From: Hysterangium stoloniferum
Taxonomy: Eukaryota; Basidiomycota; Agaricomycetes; Hysterangiales; Hysterangiaceae
Direction: 5' to 3'
Assembly: GCA_015178975.1 (NCBI GenBank)
Contig: WHVD01000015.1
Coordinates: 62,001 to 126,000 of the forward strand
Length of the DNA stretch: 64,000 bases
Shown here: piece after piece, positions 13,013 through 25,176 of the stretch
How positions within the stretch are numbered: position 1 is the stretch's first letter
Layout of the letters: every line of letters starts with the position of its first letter
Notes under the pieces: model-generated
Seen by the model: the letters and a program-made list of their open reading frames with translations, nothing else
Databases searched by the model: none
Told to the model about the DNA's origin: nothing
Made by a program: the position numbers and the translations under genes

Positions 13013-14086
13013 ATGTTTGAGTTTAAAATAGTTCCCACACTTCCACACTTCTTGATTCCTAACCACCATCATGGTCAGATCCTCTCTCTTACTCAACAAA
13101 ATACTATCCTCTCCTTGCTTGATTCTGGCCACTCTGGTGAAGCCATTGCCAAGAGAACTGGTGTTAGCCCATCTGCCATATCCAAACTTCACTCCAAACA
13201 ATGTTCTCTCCTTCCCAAAGCTGTTGGAGGTTGTCCCTCAAAGCTTTTCCATACCAATATCTGACATGCTCAACATCTCATAACCTCTGGCAAAACTGAA
13301 AATGCTGTCCAAGTGACCAAAGCCCTCATCAACATTATCAACCAGCCCCTCTCTGCCAATACAGTCCATCTCCACTTGAAGAAAGCTGGTATGAAGGCTG
13401 TGGTCAAGTCAAAACGCCCCCTTCTTTCTGCTAGGCATCACAAAGCTCACTTAGACTTTGCCTATGCTCACAAGGATTGGACTATGGAGGACTGGAAGAA
13501 GGTCATATGGTCTGATGAAACCAAAATCAATTGCCTAGGATCAGATGGATGTAAATGGGCATGGAAAAGGGCAGGTGAAGGCCTGAATAATAGGCTGGTA
13601 GGGGAACTCTGAAGTTTGGAGGAGTTCTCTCATGATGTGGGGCTGTATGACTTGGGAGGGAGTTGGCTTTGCTAGCAAGATTGATGGTAGGATGGATGGA
13701 GACCTCTATCTTCAAATTTTGAAGGATGAGCTCCAGCAAACCCTGGAGTATTATGGTCTCAATCCTCCTGACATCATCTTTCAGCAGGATAATGACCCCA
13801 AGCATACCTGCAGGCTGGTCAAGAACTGGCTAGAGGAGCAAGAATTCAGGACTATGGTTTGGCCTGCACAGTCTCCAGACCTGAATCCTATTGATCATCT
13901 CTGGGGTTGTCTCAAGAGAAGGCTTGCAGAGCATGAAACCCCCCCAATGGAATCCATGAATTGTGGAAAAGGGTTCAAGTGGAGTGGGATAGAAAACCAG
14001 TTGAGGAGTGTCAGAAATTGATTGAAAGCATGCCTAGAAGGGTTCAGGCAGTTCTTAAAGCAAAAGGTGGTTATACCAAGTACTGA
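13013..14086 (+). pseudogene. Tc1-like transposase, frameshifted
   Basis: The product would bind the TIRs and cut and paste the element using a DDE catalytic triad. Seen in order: an HTH region (AIAKRTGVSPSAISKLH, about 13130-13190), VIWSDETKIN with the first Asp (about 13505), FQQDNDPKHT with the second Asp (about 13780), and AQSPDLNPIDHLW (about 13870), ending GGYTKY. The frame is broken near 13260, 13610 and 13970. The third catalytic residue, Glu in NPIEHLW, is Asp here; spacing is 34 residues. The fragment at 49455 keeps Glu. Dead copy. Confidence 0.85.
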
Positions 14087-14107
14087 TAATATGTAAATAC
14101 CCTTTCC

Positions 14108-14329
14108 AGTTCAAAAGTGAAAAAACCCTTTCCATGGTATTGCTGTTTTAAATTGATCATATCTCTACAGTCTGTGGCCCAAATCACATGACCCAGGGAG
14201 CAATCTTGTAGCCAAGGGTATGTACTATGTATGACTCCACCAAAGCTAAGTGGAATTCCCATGCTGTAAGGTGGTGCACTTCACACACTGTATTTGGAGT
14301 TAGCATGGAAAGGGTTTTTGGAGTCACTG
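14108..14329 (-). repeat. Right terminal inverted repeat of Tc1-like element
   Basis: Inverted partner of 12713-12942, ending GGAGTCACTG at the TA. Confidence 0.85.
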
Positions 14330-14559
14330 TATCAACCTCGTAAAGAAATGGATAAACTATCTGATGAATGCATTTGGTTTTGAATGTGCCAGATTATCCA
14401 CAAGGTATGAAAAGATCTGGGAAAATATGTGATGGAGCTAGTAGTGCAGTGTCAGCAGAAGAACATAACACTGAAATTAAGAATATGGATGATGAACCAA
14501 TCATATTTTCTGTGATGACAAGAGATCCCACAATTGAGGAAGCATTGAATATGCCCAGG

Positions 14560-14710
14560 GATGAAGGTAAAGCCCAGGGATGAAGGTAAAGCCCAGGGAT
14601 GAAGGTAAAGCCCAGGGATGAAGGTAAAGCCCAGGGATGAAGGTAAAGCCCAGGGATGAAGGTAAAGCCCAGGGATGAAGGTAAAGTCCAGGGATGAAGG
14701 TAAAGCCTAG
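14560..14710 (+). repeat. 19-bp minisatellite, 8 units, inside copia
   Basis: GATGAAGGTAAAGCCCAGG repeated at 14560, 14579, 14598, 14617, 14636, 14655, 14674 and 14693. It lies in the linker between integrase and reverse transcriptase. Because 19 is not a multiple of 3, each unit shifts the frame. Confidence 0.95.
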
Positions 14711-16428
14711 GAGGAAGCAAGGCAGGCTGAATGGAGGAATATGGTTGATCATGAAGTATTTGGTCCACTTGAAGAACTGCCACCAGGGATGCACATTTTA
14801 AAGATTAGAATGGTGGGTCGCAGATCATATAAAAATGGTCAACTAGTGAAAAGAAAAGTGCATATCATTGTGGGAGGATTTAGTCAGGTTCCTGGATTGC
14901 ACTTCAATGAAACATATGCACCTGTTATGAAATGGGAATCATTTTGAATTCTATTAACTCTAGATAGATCCAAGAATTCAGCAATATTTCAATTCAATGT
15001 CATGTTGGCATACTTACATGGAATGATGAAAGAGAAAGTTTGGATACAACAACCCAAAGGATTTGAAGAATCTGGAAAAGAACATTTAGCATTACTACTG
15101 CTGGAAGCATTATATTGCAGGAAACAAGGAGGCAATGAATGGAGGAAAAAATTGTATAATTTTATGGTTAAGGAACTTATGTATGTGGATATGTTTGGAT
15201 TTCAATAATGCCAGAGTTTTTAAGACATGGAATGATGGGGCCATAGTAGCTTTTTGGCTCAATGACACAACATCTGTGGGTAATGAAAAACACCTTCTAG
15301 GTCTTCAAAAGGCATTCAGCAAATGGTTTGGGTCTCGATTGAAGGAGGAGCACATTAAATTTTGGGGACAAGCATCTGATGTGATATGGAATCCAAGTTT
15401 GTATTTTTGTCACAAAAGGATTACATTGAAAACATTGTGAAGATATTTAACATACAGAACTCAAAACCAGTTAGATCCCCAGTCATCCTTTGAATTAATT
15501 TTGATTCTATTGTGTGACCAGAAACAAGTGAGGAAAAAGAGGAAGTTGCAAAATTGCTATATTGAGAGTTCATTGGGAGCCTTATGTTCACACCAATCAT
15601 ATTGTGACCCAACATTGCATATTCTGTCAACAAACTATCTCAATATTCATCTAATCCAGCATAAACATATTGCAACTTATCTAAATGTGTTCTACAATAT
15701 TTGTATACAACACAAATCTTAAACTTCAATTGGAAGGAGCATTTCATTTACACAGATATTTGGATGCCAATTTTGCAGGTGATACTGAAGACAGGTGACT
15801 TCTATGCCATTCTTTTAGGTTCAGGACCTACATATATCCCCTTGAAAAAGCAGGCAACAGTAGCACTTTCATCCATGGAATCTGTTATGACCGTGTCACA
15901 ACCCTGTTGCAACCCGATGGTCCCCAACAATACTATTGTCTGTCTGCATTTCAAGTTAATGGCCAAGTCATCATATCGGCAACCATCAGTAAAATGACAC
16001 TGATGTATATCTTCATGGTGATCAAACCCCATTTATGCCCCTGTCAAGTTATACTCACACCATCTGGTTATGCTTTGATACATCCCCTTTTATTATGATG
16101 ATCCATTCTACTCTATGTTTCACATATGCCCATATATACTTGTAGCTCTTGGACTATTCCCTTTTCTCGTAATTCCACTCTCAGATAATCATGGCTTCCA
16201 ATCTTACCATAACTTTCTAGTTCCTAGTCAAGTTTATTTGTCACTAATTGGACATTTCCGCTCTTACCTTAGTTAGTATTTTGAGATGCCAATAACTAGT
16301 ATTTAAGTCCAACTGTAATGTAGCTACAAAGCAATCAGAATATCGACTCAGAACACTCCTAAACAACTCTCATAGTTTCACTAAAGACATCCCACTCTCC
16401 ACCTCTGCTTGCACTCATGCACCCTCGG

Positions 16429-17061
16429 TGTGAGAGGTATGGCGAAATACACTCAGGAAATATAGTCGGATGAGCTCTTACTATATTTCCTTTATTATTT
16501 CTATTTTCTCTCTTTTATTATATCTATAATTAGTTCGACGACCTATGTATGCGGTACATCGACTCTTGTGGGCGCACACATGCCAGACTTATGTATTCTA
16601 GCACCCGTAGTTTAGAACTCAGACACTTTTTACACCACAACCACGACTTACCCAGACACCCATTAGTGTCCTGTAAGTTGTGATTGGTGTATCGTCTCGA
16701 CCGTCACAGACGGGTTTTAGCTATCTACTCTATCAGAGTTTCGAACTGTACCAGTCGAAACTCAATCCTTATCGCAACTCACGTGGACCACATCCATGCT
16801 ATTCTATTATTTGACTCTCTAGTACTCTACTTTACTCTCGAGCAGTCGTTCAGAATCGCACTTGACAGTCAATTCTACTTATTCGTTTAGCTCTCTACCT
16901 TATGTATTCTAGATAGCTACTTCCTTCTACCGTATTGAACTAAGTAGTCAATACACGTTCATTTTGTATTAAACTTCGACAGTCAATACATCTTAGTGTC
17001 GTACCTAAACGGTCAATATTCTTCGTATATAGAATGGTTAGAACTTCCACTACTCTTTACA
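16429..17061 (+). repeat. Solo LTR, family B, inside family C LTR
   Basis: TGTGAGAGGTATGG... to ...CTCTTTACA, 633 bp, with target duplication CTCGG on both sides (16424-16428, 17062-17066). Same family as the 3' LTR at 48845. Confidence 0.92.
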
Positions 17062-17183
17062 CTCGGTTTCCAACTCTCAGTTTCTGACCCTTCAATCCAA
17101 CCCTCAACTTATCCTTTGACTTCCAATTGGTGACTTACTGAGAGGATTATTCAACAGGACTAGTTTTCACCTGCCTGAAATTT

Positions 17184-17240
17184 AAGGACACCTAATGGTA
17201 ACTTGTGAGGGTGCAGCACATAAGCTGAAGCCAAGTCCTT
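17184..17240 (+). promoter_or_regulatory. Conserved LTR stem-loop motif, family C copy 1
   Basis: Outer AAGGAC/GTCCTT, inner CAGC (17214-17217) and GCTG (17224-17227) around the loop ACATAA, then AAGCCAA. Confidence 0.7.
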
Positions 17241-17593
17241 CCATTTGGTCCCCATCAGTTTACTGACTTCAGTCAGTTTTCTGTTCTTAACAGAATCAGA
17301 GTACATTGCACAGCTCACAAAGTGATGTGTCCACATCATTTCCTGGAAGAACACAATATCATACAGTATATGAAGAATTGATGGCAATATTTGAAGACAA
17401 TCAAGGCACAATAGCATTTGCTTGAAGTCAATATGCCTTACAAAGAATGAAGCATATCAAAGTTAAATATTATTTTATTCACCATTTAATCAAAAACAGA
17501 ACTATTCAACTTATATATCACTCAACTAACAAAATGATTGCAGATACTGTATATATATTGACAAAGCCTCTCTCTCCATCTATTCACTCTTAT

Positions 17594-18367
17594 TGTTAAG
17601 AACAGAAAACTGACTGAAGTCGGTAAACTGATGGGGACCAAATGGAAGGACTTGGCTTCAGCTTATGTGCTGCACCCTCACAAGTTACTGTTGGGTGTCC
17701 TTAAATTTTGGGCAGGTGAAAACTAGTCCTGTCAAATAATCCTCTCGGTAAGTCACCAATTGGAAGTCAAAGGATGAGTTGAGGGTTGGATCAAAGGGTC
17801 GGAAACCAAGAGTTGGAAACCAAGGGTGCCTGAGTGCAAGCAGAGGTGGAGAGTGGGATATCTTTAGAGCGAAACTATGAGAGTTGTTTAGGAGTGTTCT
17901 GAGTCGATATTCTGATTGCTTTGTAGCTACATTACAGTTGGACTTAAATACTAGTTATTGGCATCTCAAAATACTAACTAAGGTAAGAGCAGAAATGTCC
18001 AATTAGTGACAAATAAACTTGACTAGGAACCGGAAGGTTATGGTAAGACTGGAAGCTGTGATTATCTGAGAGCAGAATTATGAGAAAAGGGAATAGTCCA
18101 AGAGCTACAAGTATAGATGGGCATATGTGAAACATAAAGTAGAATGGATCATCATAATAAAAGGGGACATATCAAAGCATAACCAGATGGTATGAGTATA
18201 ACTTGACAAGGGTATAAATGGGGTTTGATCACCATGAAGGTATACATCAGTGTCGGTTTACCGACGGTTGCCAATATGATGACTTGGCCATTAACTTGAA
18301 ATGCAGACAGATGATAGTATCGTTGGGGACCATCAGGTTGTGACAGGGTTGCAGCACAGTCGTAACA
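17594..18367 (-). repeat. Solo LTR, family C (copy 2), reverse
   Basis: Reads TGTTAAGAACAG... to ...GTCGTAACA on the plus strand, the reverse complement of copy 1; 774 bp with target duplication CTTAT (17589-17593, 18368-18372). Inserted near the 3' end of the copia element. Confidence 0.92.
17646..17702 (-). promoter_or_regulatory. Conserved LTR stem-loop motif, family C copy 2
   Basis: Reverse-strand copy, same stems as at 17184. Confidence 0.7.
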
Positions 18368-18418
18368 CTTATCATAAAAAATGTCTAGGACTTAGTCCTT
18401 CAAAACTCAAGGAGGAGT

Positions 18419-18785
18419 ATTAAGAAACAAGTCTTGAAGGACTAAATACATGAACAAAATGAGATAATGTGTCTCAAGATGACACAATAGCTTTGTTTCA
18501 GTTTGAATCTCCTTCTGAATGCTTTATTATATACATACTTGTAGCATAGGACAGAAAAACCTCTTAGTGAATCTTTAATGCTGAGATACTGAGTTCTATT
18601 GAGATTGATACGACCATTGAGATGGTCAAAAAGCAATGGAATATCTAACAATGAGATGTGGAGGATGAGAGATGAGTATGCTGCATTCTGTGACAACTGT
18701 TGTGTCTGAAATAGTACCTAAGTGTATCAGGCAAAAATCTGAGAATGAGAAGAGAAGATATACTATGAAGGTTAATGTTCCTTCC
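18419..18785 (+). repeat. 3' LTR of the copia element, partial
   Basis: Starts after the purine tract ending 18418. The block 18470-18610 is alignable with the reverse complement of about 21270-21390, a second copia LTR. Interrupted at 18786 by a family C LTR; its far end probably lies just after 19524 but was not resolved. Confidence 0.6.
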
Positions 18786-19519
18786 TGTTATGACCGTGTC
18801 GCAGCCACTCAGCCCTGAGGTTATCGCCACCTTTCGACGATTCAAGTTATCACTCAAGTCACCACATCGGAAACCATTGCCCCCAATGCTGACGTATGCT
18901 TTTGCGGTGATCAAACTCCATTTACGCCCACATCAAAATATACTTGTACTATCTGGTTAAACTTTTGATATGTCCCTTTTATTATGTTGATCCGTTCTAT
19001 CCTATGTTTCACATATGTCTATCTATATTTGTAGTCCTTTAACTATTTCCTTTTACCGTAATTCCGCTCTCGGTTATCATCGGCCTCCAAACTAATCATA
19101 AACTTCCCATTCCTAGCTGAGCTTATTGTCAATACCCTGTTCCGCTCTTCTCCTAGTTAGTATTTTCTAGATGCTTGATACCTGTATATGAACCCGCTGT
19201 AGTTGTAGTTACTAGGCAATCAGGATATCGACTCAGAATACCCTCATACATCTGTAGCAGTCTCATACTAAGGATCCCCTCATCCGCCTTCACGTGCGCT
19301 CACCCACTCCCGGCCCTGACCCTTGGCCCAACACTCGACTTATCCTTTGGTCCTGATCAGTATCTCACTGAAAGGAACTCTTTAGGATTAGTCTTCACCT
19401 GTCCGAAATTTAAGGACACACTATGGATATTTGCAAGGGCACAGCACATAAGCTGAAGCCAAGTCCTTCCGATCGGTCCCTGTCGGCCACCGACATTAGT
19501 CAGTTTTCAGTTCTTAACA
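18786..19519 (+). repeat. Solo LTR, family C (copy 3)
   Basis: TGTTATGACCGTGTC... to ...TTCTTAACA, 734 bp, target duplication CTTCC (18781-18785, 19520-19524). Confidence 0.92.
19412..19468 (+). promoter_or_regulatory. Conserved LTR stem-loop motif, family C copy 3
   Basis: Outer AAGGAC/GTCCTT and inner CAGC/GCTG, as in copy 1. Confidence 0.7.
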
Positions 19520-19524
19520 CTTCC

Positions 19525-21480
19525 TCTGGTTAGCCCTCTCTAACTCATCTATCTTGGCCTGCAGTTTTCATCTTTCCTCCCTTCCCTACCCCCTTCCCTC
19601 ACAGCCTGTTCAAGTGCTCTGTGTTCAGCTTCACATCACTTTCGTGCTTGGTGGATTTGTCACCAATTGTAAGCCTCCAATTGAATCACCATATCCATCA
19701 CATGCACCTCATTAACAACTCTAATGCATTCCTCCTGAAATTTACCAGCCACAACTAGAACATACTCTTGCTTTTGTTGGTGCAGAGGAATAGGACCCCA
19801 CATCCCACCATTGCTGTATCATTCCTCCAACCAGGTCTCCTTGGCAGCCAGAGATGAAGACCTCACCACCTTTAATCTATATTGGTTTTCCAACACCCTC
19901 ATCACCATATCCAAATACCAATAGCATTGCCTCTTGAGGAGTGTGTATTGGTTACAATCTGTGTTGACTATCCAAGCTGCTATGGCCAGGTCTAGGAGGG
20001 TCACATTGGTGTTCCTAATGTCAACTTTTTCAAGCAGCTTGTCGCCACTTGGCCATCACTGTGGATACCTGGTCTTTAGCTAGACACTCCTTCAATGAGT
20101 CAAATGATGGCAAGGATTGTTGCCATGCTGTTGTCACTTAGTCTTCTGGGGAAAGCAATAAATAACCCAAGAATCCAAGGTGAAGCCTGAGTTGGCATAT
20201 TATTGAAGGCACCTTTTAGCTCTCCTGGCTTCCAGTTAAAACTGTCACCTAGTTCATCAACCCCTGAAGGATAGTTAGGGATTGTTCTGTTTCCACTAGC
20301 TCCTTCAACCATGTTATTGCCTCATGAAACTATTGATTGTATCTAATGTTTATGTTTTTGGCAAATTCCTTCATTGAACTTTGAGAAAGTAGAGGCAAAT
20401 TTTCTTGTTACTCAATAAATTGATCTGAGACAACACCCAGTAGAAACACTTTTCAAAGTAATAATTGACAGATATTGGTCTAATACATCTGATGTGGCAA
20501 TATTTAACAATATACACAAGAAAAATATGACAATTTGGCTTTTTTCCTATTCCTGTGCAATGCCTGTATTGATGACTTTACCACCTACATATATTATACA
20601 ATGCTGTATCTTCCTCAAGTAAAACAGTGTAGAAAAAGTGGGAGTAGTGGGACTAGGAGTGGTCACTGCCATGGATTCCAAGTTATGTAGGTGCCGTGAC
20701 TGGAGAAAGACTAATGCATTGGGAATTGTGGTGAGATGAAGGCCGCTTCCAACAGCTTGAGCCTGATGGGGTCCATTTGTGATTTATATTTTATAATCCC
20801 ATCGTAACACATGCAAATGAGCTCTAAAAGTAACATCACTTGGCTGTTTGCCAACATGTTCTATACATCATTTTCAAAATATCCTATGTGCTACTTAGAT
20901 CATTGTTGACCATAATTGCCACTCTAGATTCATCCTTGACATGCAACATTATTTCACTATATGTCCTCTTCTCATGAAGTTCCCAGGCCTCCTCAATCTC
21001 AATCTCCTCCTTTATAGGAAACCTTTGGATCTGTGTGTACATGGTCCACCAGTTCTCTAGTTATGACTTTCCATTGGTTAATGACTCGAGTATAGTTCTC
21101 ATGCTCACACTCCATGTGAAATAGTTATCTTTGCATAATTGCAGGAATACCTGGTAAGTACTCCCAGTGATTATTTTGTAGTCTTTAATCTTATCCAGAG
21201 TGGTCATATTCACAATTTTTCAACAGGACTTGTTATTTGAATATCTTCAATATAAAGGGCTGGGGCCCATAACCTAATAGCAACTCAGTGTCTCAGTATT
21301 AAATATTCACTAAGAGGTTTTTCTGTACTATGCTACAAGTATATAATAAAGCATTCAAAAGGAGATTCAAACTGAAACAAAGTTATTCCTAATTCAACCT
21401 CAATAGTCATTTCAACCTCAATAGTCATTTCAATCTCAATAGTCATTTCAATCTCAATAGTCATTTCAATCTCAATAGTT
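19525..21480 (-). pseudogene. Second copia copy, reverse, gag region only
   Basis: On the minus strand, a remnant LTR (about 21231-21390, matching 18470-18610) is followed by a copia-type gag: DKIKDYKIITGSTYQVF, then DNYFTWSVSM and WELHEKRTYSEIMLHVKDES at about 21190-20900, the pattern of UBN2/DUF4219 gag proteins. Further down come broken open stretches (20312-20100, 20004-19819) that I do not recognise but that have the same orientation. Many stops; inactive. Confidence 0.55.
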
Positions 21481-21484
21481 ATGT
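21395..21484 (+). repeat. 18-bp tandem repeat, 5 units
   Basis: Units of CAATCTCAATAGTCATTT (first two with CAACC), starting at 21395, 21413, 21431, 21449 and 21467, the last imperfect. They lie at the edge of the reverse copia LTR. Confidence 0.9.
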
Positions 21485-22542
21485 ATTTCAATCTTAATTT
21501 ATATATGATGAAGTTTGATTGAGAGGAAGGGGGGCATGCTCACTAAGGTGGGTTGGAGAGGAGGGTGCAGAGTGGAAAAAATATCATCAGTGAGGGGAGC
21601 TGGTGGAGGGGAGTGGAAGTGGAAAGCCAAATGCCAGGCATGAGGAAGAAAAAGGGAGAGAGATCAGTAATCAGCATAGTAATCAGCAGATGATAACTCA
21701 CTGCTGGCTGGCATACCAACAGACTTCCAACTTTGCACCACATGCATGTATAGATTGTTTAGAGACTAATGATGAGGTTGACATAATTCTTTGCATGCAA
21801 AACATCTCACTAATGCAGACAGAAATATGCCATTTGATGAGTTGAAAGCCAGCCATCTGATCACACTCAATGTCTCACCTTTGATATGACCCACTGATAA
21901 GGCAAGAATCAGCATCTGTCTGGGGGAAGAAATAGAAGATTAATGTCAGCTTTGAGATTGAGTGTATATCATGATGAAAAGAGCAGTTCTGGTGTGAAAA
22001 GCCAAAGCCCAGCAATTGCATTCCTGGCTAGCACTGTCTTGACAAGTATGTAGTCATATGGACTGAAGAAACCAATCCTGCTGTGGGGCAACCTAGGTCA
22101 GGGCAAGTGCATTTGGTTCTATCATCCATCTGTTAGGATTTTGTGGGTTCATAATACGGTTTGGGTACAAGGAACACATTGCAAATGTATGAAGTGTATA
22201 GTAACAAGTACCTAGTTTAAGTACCTACTACTGGTAATACCATACCCAGTTACCCATCAATCATATGCTACATTGTTCGCAAACCCAAAAAATCCAATAC
22301 CATCATCTATACAGAAAGACCAATGGAAAGGGGGAGATAACCTCCCCACCTATCAACCATTCCATCCATTCTGAATAAGCTTAGAAGAACTGAGCAGAGT
22401 AGACTGGGAGCCAGCTGGGCCAATTCAGATCCTGCCATGCCTACACCTAGGGAGCTCACATCCAGTAAATCAAGTGAAGTATGTAAGAGCCCATACTACA
22501 TAGACAATAGAATATGCATTCATTATCAATAGTTTCCAATCT
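21485..22542. other. Unassigned region, decayed repeats
   Basis: Only short open stretches (longest about 80 codons at 21603) without recognisable motifs. A lone TGTTAGGATT at 22131 resembles a D/E-type LTR start, but no matching end was found. Confidence 0.4.
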
Positions 22543-23105
22543 TGTTAGAATCCCTGTCATTTCAGACCCCTGCAAGCTGTTTTAGCTTCATAACCCTCTG
22601 GTGTCCCACTATTGGTGCCCCTGACACTTGTTTCTTTGTATCTTAGCATCTTAGCCTTCCATCCCATCTCCATTCTGTTCACTCCCCCATCACCATTCCA
22701 CATATATGTACATCCCATTTTGCCACCTCACACCTTTTCAGAATACTTTGCCATATTGTATTTAGTCTTGATTGGATTCCCATTCCTTCCCCTACTTCTT
22801 TTTGACTCATCATCACTCTCACTTCTCTGGTCGGCCCTCCAATCATCCATTCTATTGTAGTATAAAGCTCCTTCATGTACATATCCATACTACAGTTTAT
22901 TCAGTTCAAATATTGACTTAGATTACCCCCTTCTAGTTCTCAGTCCTATTACTCCTATTCTATTACCCTCAAAGGTGTCTTTGGCAAGCTGTGACCCCTC
23001 ACCTTACAACTCTTAGTAATTCAGCCCCCCAGTTGAGACCTTCATTCCTATCATACTATCCACTCTGTTTGAAATACTGGAGCACCCTAACAGTTTGTGT
23101 GAGGG

Positions 23106-23851
23106 TGTTACGACCGTGTCGCAACCCGACGGTCCCCGAGGTTATTGCCACCTATCGATGTTTCAAGTTATCGATCAAGTCATCGCATTGGAAACCGTCA
23201 GTCGCCTGACGCTGACGTATGCTTTCACAGCGATCAAACCCCATTTACACCCCCGTCAAATTATACTCGTACTATCTGGTTATACTCTGATATGTCCCTT
23301 TTTATTATGATGATCCATTCTACTCTATGTTTCACATATGCCCATACATATATACTTGTAACCCTTGGACTATTTCCTTTTCTCGTAATCCCACTCTCAG
23401 TTAATCACAGCCTCTGAACTTACCGTAACCTTCCCGTTCCTAGTCAAGTTTATTTGTCAAATAATGTTTCCACTCTTTCCTTAGTTAGTATTTTCTAGAC
23501 ACCAATAACTTGTATATGAAACCGCTGTAGTTGTAGTTACTAGGCAATCAGAATATCAACTCAGAACACCCACTTACATCTCCATTGACTTTACACTAAG
23601 TATCCCACTCCCCACCTTCGCATGCACTTTCCCACTCTCGGTCCCCAACCCCCTTGGCCCGACACTCGACTTATCCTTTGGTCCTGATTAGCAACTCACC
23701 ATGAGGAACTCGTGAGGACTAGTCTTCACCCATCTGAAATTTAAGGACACCCGATGGTTACTTGTGAGGGCACAGCACATAAGCTGAAGCTAAGTCCTTC
23801 CAATTGGTCCCCGTCAGCCTACCGACATTAGTCAGTTTTCAGTTCTTAACA
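23106..23851 (+). repeat. Solo LTR, family C (copy 4)
   Basis: TGTTACGACCGTGTC... to ...TTCTTAACA, 746 bp, target duplication GAGGG (23101-23105, 23852-23856). Confidence 0.92.
23743..23799 (+). promoter_or_regulatory. Conserved LTR stem-loop motif, family C copy 4
   Basis: Outer AAGGAC/GTCCTT and inner CAGC/GCTG. Confidence 0.7.
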
Positions 23852-23935
23852 GAGGGTGCAACACATAAGTTGAAGCCAAGCTCCACTACATATATAGAGT
23901 TGGACCTCCCAACTAGTATGATCTCTGTCACAGAC

Positions 23936-24697
23936 CCCAGGGAGTACCATTTCCTCATCTTATTGAAGTCCCTGAGTCCACAGTCCAACCCCATGTTGTT
24001 TATCACTTTCCCTCTCCTTCTCATAGTATCAGTGTTCCATTGGGAGAAGGCCCCCTGTTCTATAATAGGTAGAGTTATTTTTAGACTACTGGGTGCCTAT
24101 GGGTCACACCTTGCAGGGAGAATTCCTTAGACTGTTTCTCTTCGGATTCCCTCCTGCTAGGTGAGTTAGGTAGTTGCTTGTATATATATAAGATCTAATA
24201 TTACTTCAGATTCCCTCCTGCTAGTCTAGTGTGAGTACCTGTAATGGGAGCAGACATGGTGGCGGACTTTGAATCGGGCAGGTAACTGCCCTAGTCTTAG
24301 ATGGTAAGGAGTAAAGAGAAGACACTGGAATTTTTTGATCATTAAAGGGTTTCAGACTTATTAGGTGTTGTTAGGGGATGTAGCTTACAATTGTCAGCAT
24401 AAATAGGCGAAACCCCCACTAGTTAGAGTAGTCTTTTTTCGAATTGGAGCCAATTCCTACTCTGTGCATTCCTCTTCGTAAGAGCTCAACTGAAGGATTA
24501 TGCTATCTCCAAAGCTGAACCTTACAGTACCACAGGCAGCAGGGGTTGTCCTTACAGTCTCTATCATTGGCCCCCTGACTTAGAACCTCCTCTCCCCATT
24601 TGGCTTAGATCTTAACAAATCTAGAGAAAACTATAGTAGACAATCTTTTTGTTAGAGTATATTTGTAGTATTTTTCCCAGCACTGTAGGTGCAGTAT
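23936..24697. other. Unassigned region, possible short LTR
   Basis: No gene. A stretch from TGTTAGGGG (about 24370) to CTTAACA (about 24618) with CATAAATAGG, a TATA-like box, could be another small LTR, but I found no second copy or target duplication. The word TTCCCTCCTGCTAG occurs twice (about 24147 and 24210). Confidence 0.35.
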
Positions 24698-24993
24698 TGT
24701 GAAGAGTGGTGGAAGTTCTAACCGTTCTATATATGAAGAATATCGACCGTTTAGGTACAACACGATGATGTATTGACTATCTAAGTCTAATACAGACCGA
24801 ACACATATTGACTGTTTAGTTCAATACGGTTGAGTGAATTAGCTATCTAAAGTAGAATAGAGAGCTAACATGAATAAAGGAGAATAGAGAGCTAACATGA
24901 ATAAAGGAGAATCGACTGTAAAGTACGATTCTGAATGACTGTGTTAAGAACTGAAAACTGACTAATGTCGGTAGGCTGATGTAGACTGATCGG

Positions 24994-25050
24994 AAGGACT
25001 TGGCTTCAGCTTATGTGCTGCGCCCTCACAAATATCCGTTGGGTGTTCTT
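24994..25050 (-). promoter_or_regulatory. LTR stem-loop motif, family C copy 5, one mismatch
   Basis: Inner hairpin intact; the outer stem has one substitution (GTTCTT in place of GTCCTT on the plus strand), fitting decay after insertion. Confidence 0.6.
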
Positions 25051-25176
25051 AAATTTCAGATGGGCAAAGACTAGTCCTAATGAGTTCCTCTTGGCGAGTT
25101 ACCAATCGGAAATGAAGGATAAGTCGAGTGTCGGGCCAAGGGGTTGGGGACCGAGAGTGGGCGAGTGCACGCAAAG

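Larger units (their letters stand above)
12713..14329 (+). mobile_element. Tc1/mariner-type DNA transposon, long TIRs, TA target
   Basis: A 1617-bp element starting CAGTGACTCC and ending GGAGTCACTG, flanked by the TA duplication expected of the Tc1/mariner superfamily (12711-12712 and 14330-14331). The terminal inverted repeats are unusually long, about 222-230 bp (12713-12942 and 14108-14329). It encloses a broken transposase and interrupts the copia element between integrase and reverse transcriptase. Confidence 0.88.
15883..17292 (+). repeat. Solo LTR, family C (copy 1), split by a family B LTR
   Basis: Begins TGTTATGACCGTGTC and ends CAGTTTTCTGTTCTTAACA, flanked by the 5-bp target duplication GAATC (15878-15882 and 17293-17297). 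It is about 772 bp after removing the B LTR at 16429-17061 and its duplication. It sits in the RNase H of the copia element. Confidence 0.92.
11709..18418 (+). mobile_element. Ty1/copia retrotransposon, decayed and interrupted
   Basis: Copia-order domains on the plus strand. GAG-pre-integrase at about 11709-11957 (WHQHLGHL, CIACIEGKQ), integrase at about 11960-12420 (HMDLAGP, then QNGITERG with a stop inside QQNG), reverse transcriptase at about 14700-15480 (FNETYAPVMKW, KVWIQQPKGFEE), RNase H at about 15740-15882 and 17293-17593 (TVALSSME...SEYIAQLTK). Many stops and frameshifts make it dead; the integrase D of the usual TDNGGEF motif is lost. It is cut by a Tc1-like transposon at 12713, a family C LTR at 15883 and another at 17594, the last two separating the RNase H. 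The end shows a purine tract AAGGAGGAGTA just before the 3' LTR. The 5' LTR and gag were not found in this copy. Confidence 0.8.
22543..23935 (+). repeat. LTR-like repeat, family D copy 2, split by a family C LTR
   Basis: TGTTAGAATCCC..., alignable with 10908-11690. A C LTR (23106-23851) sits between the 5' strand of the outer stem and the inner hairpin of its structure motif (TGGAGC 23078-23083, GCTCCA 23880-23885). The right end is approximate. Confidence 0.55.

Noticed and set aside
14394..14794. Minus-strand frames with a repeated GLYLHPWALPSS-like peptide
   Set aside because: Produced by the 19-bp minisatellite, not a protein repeat under selection.
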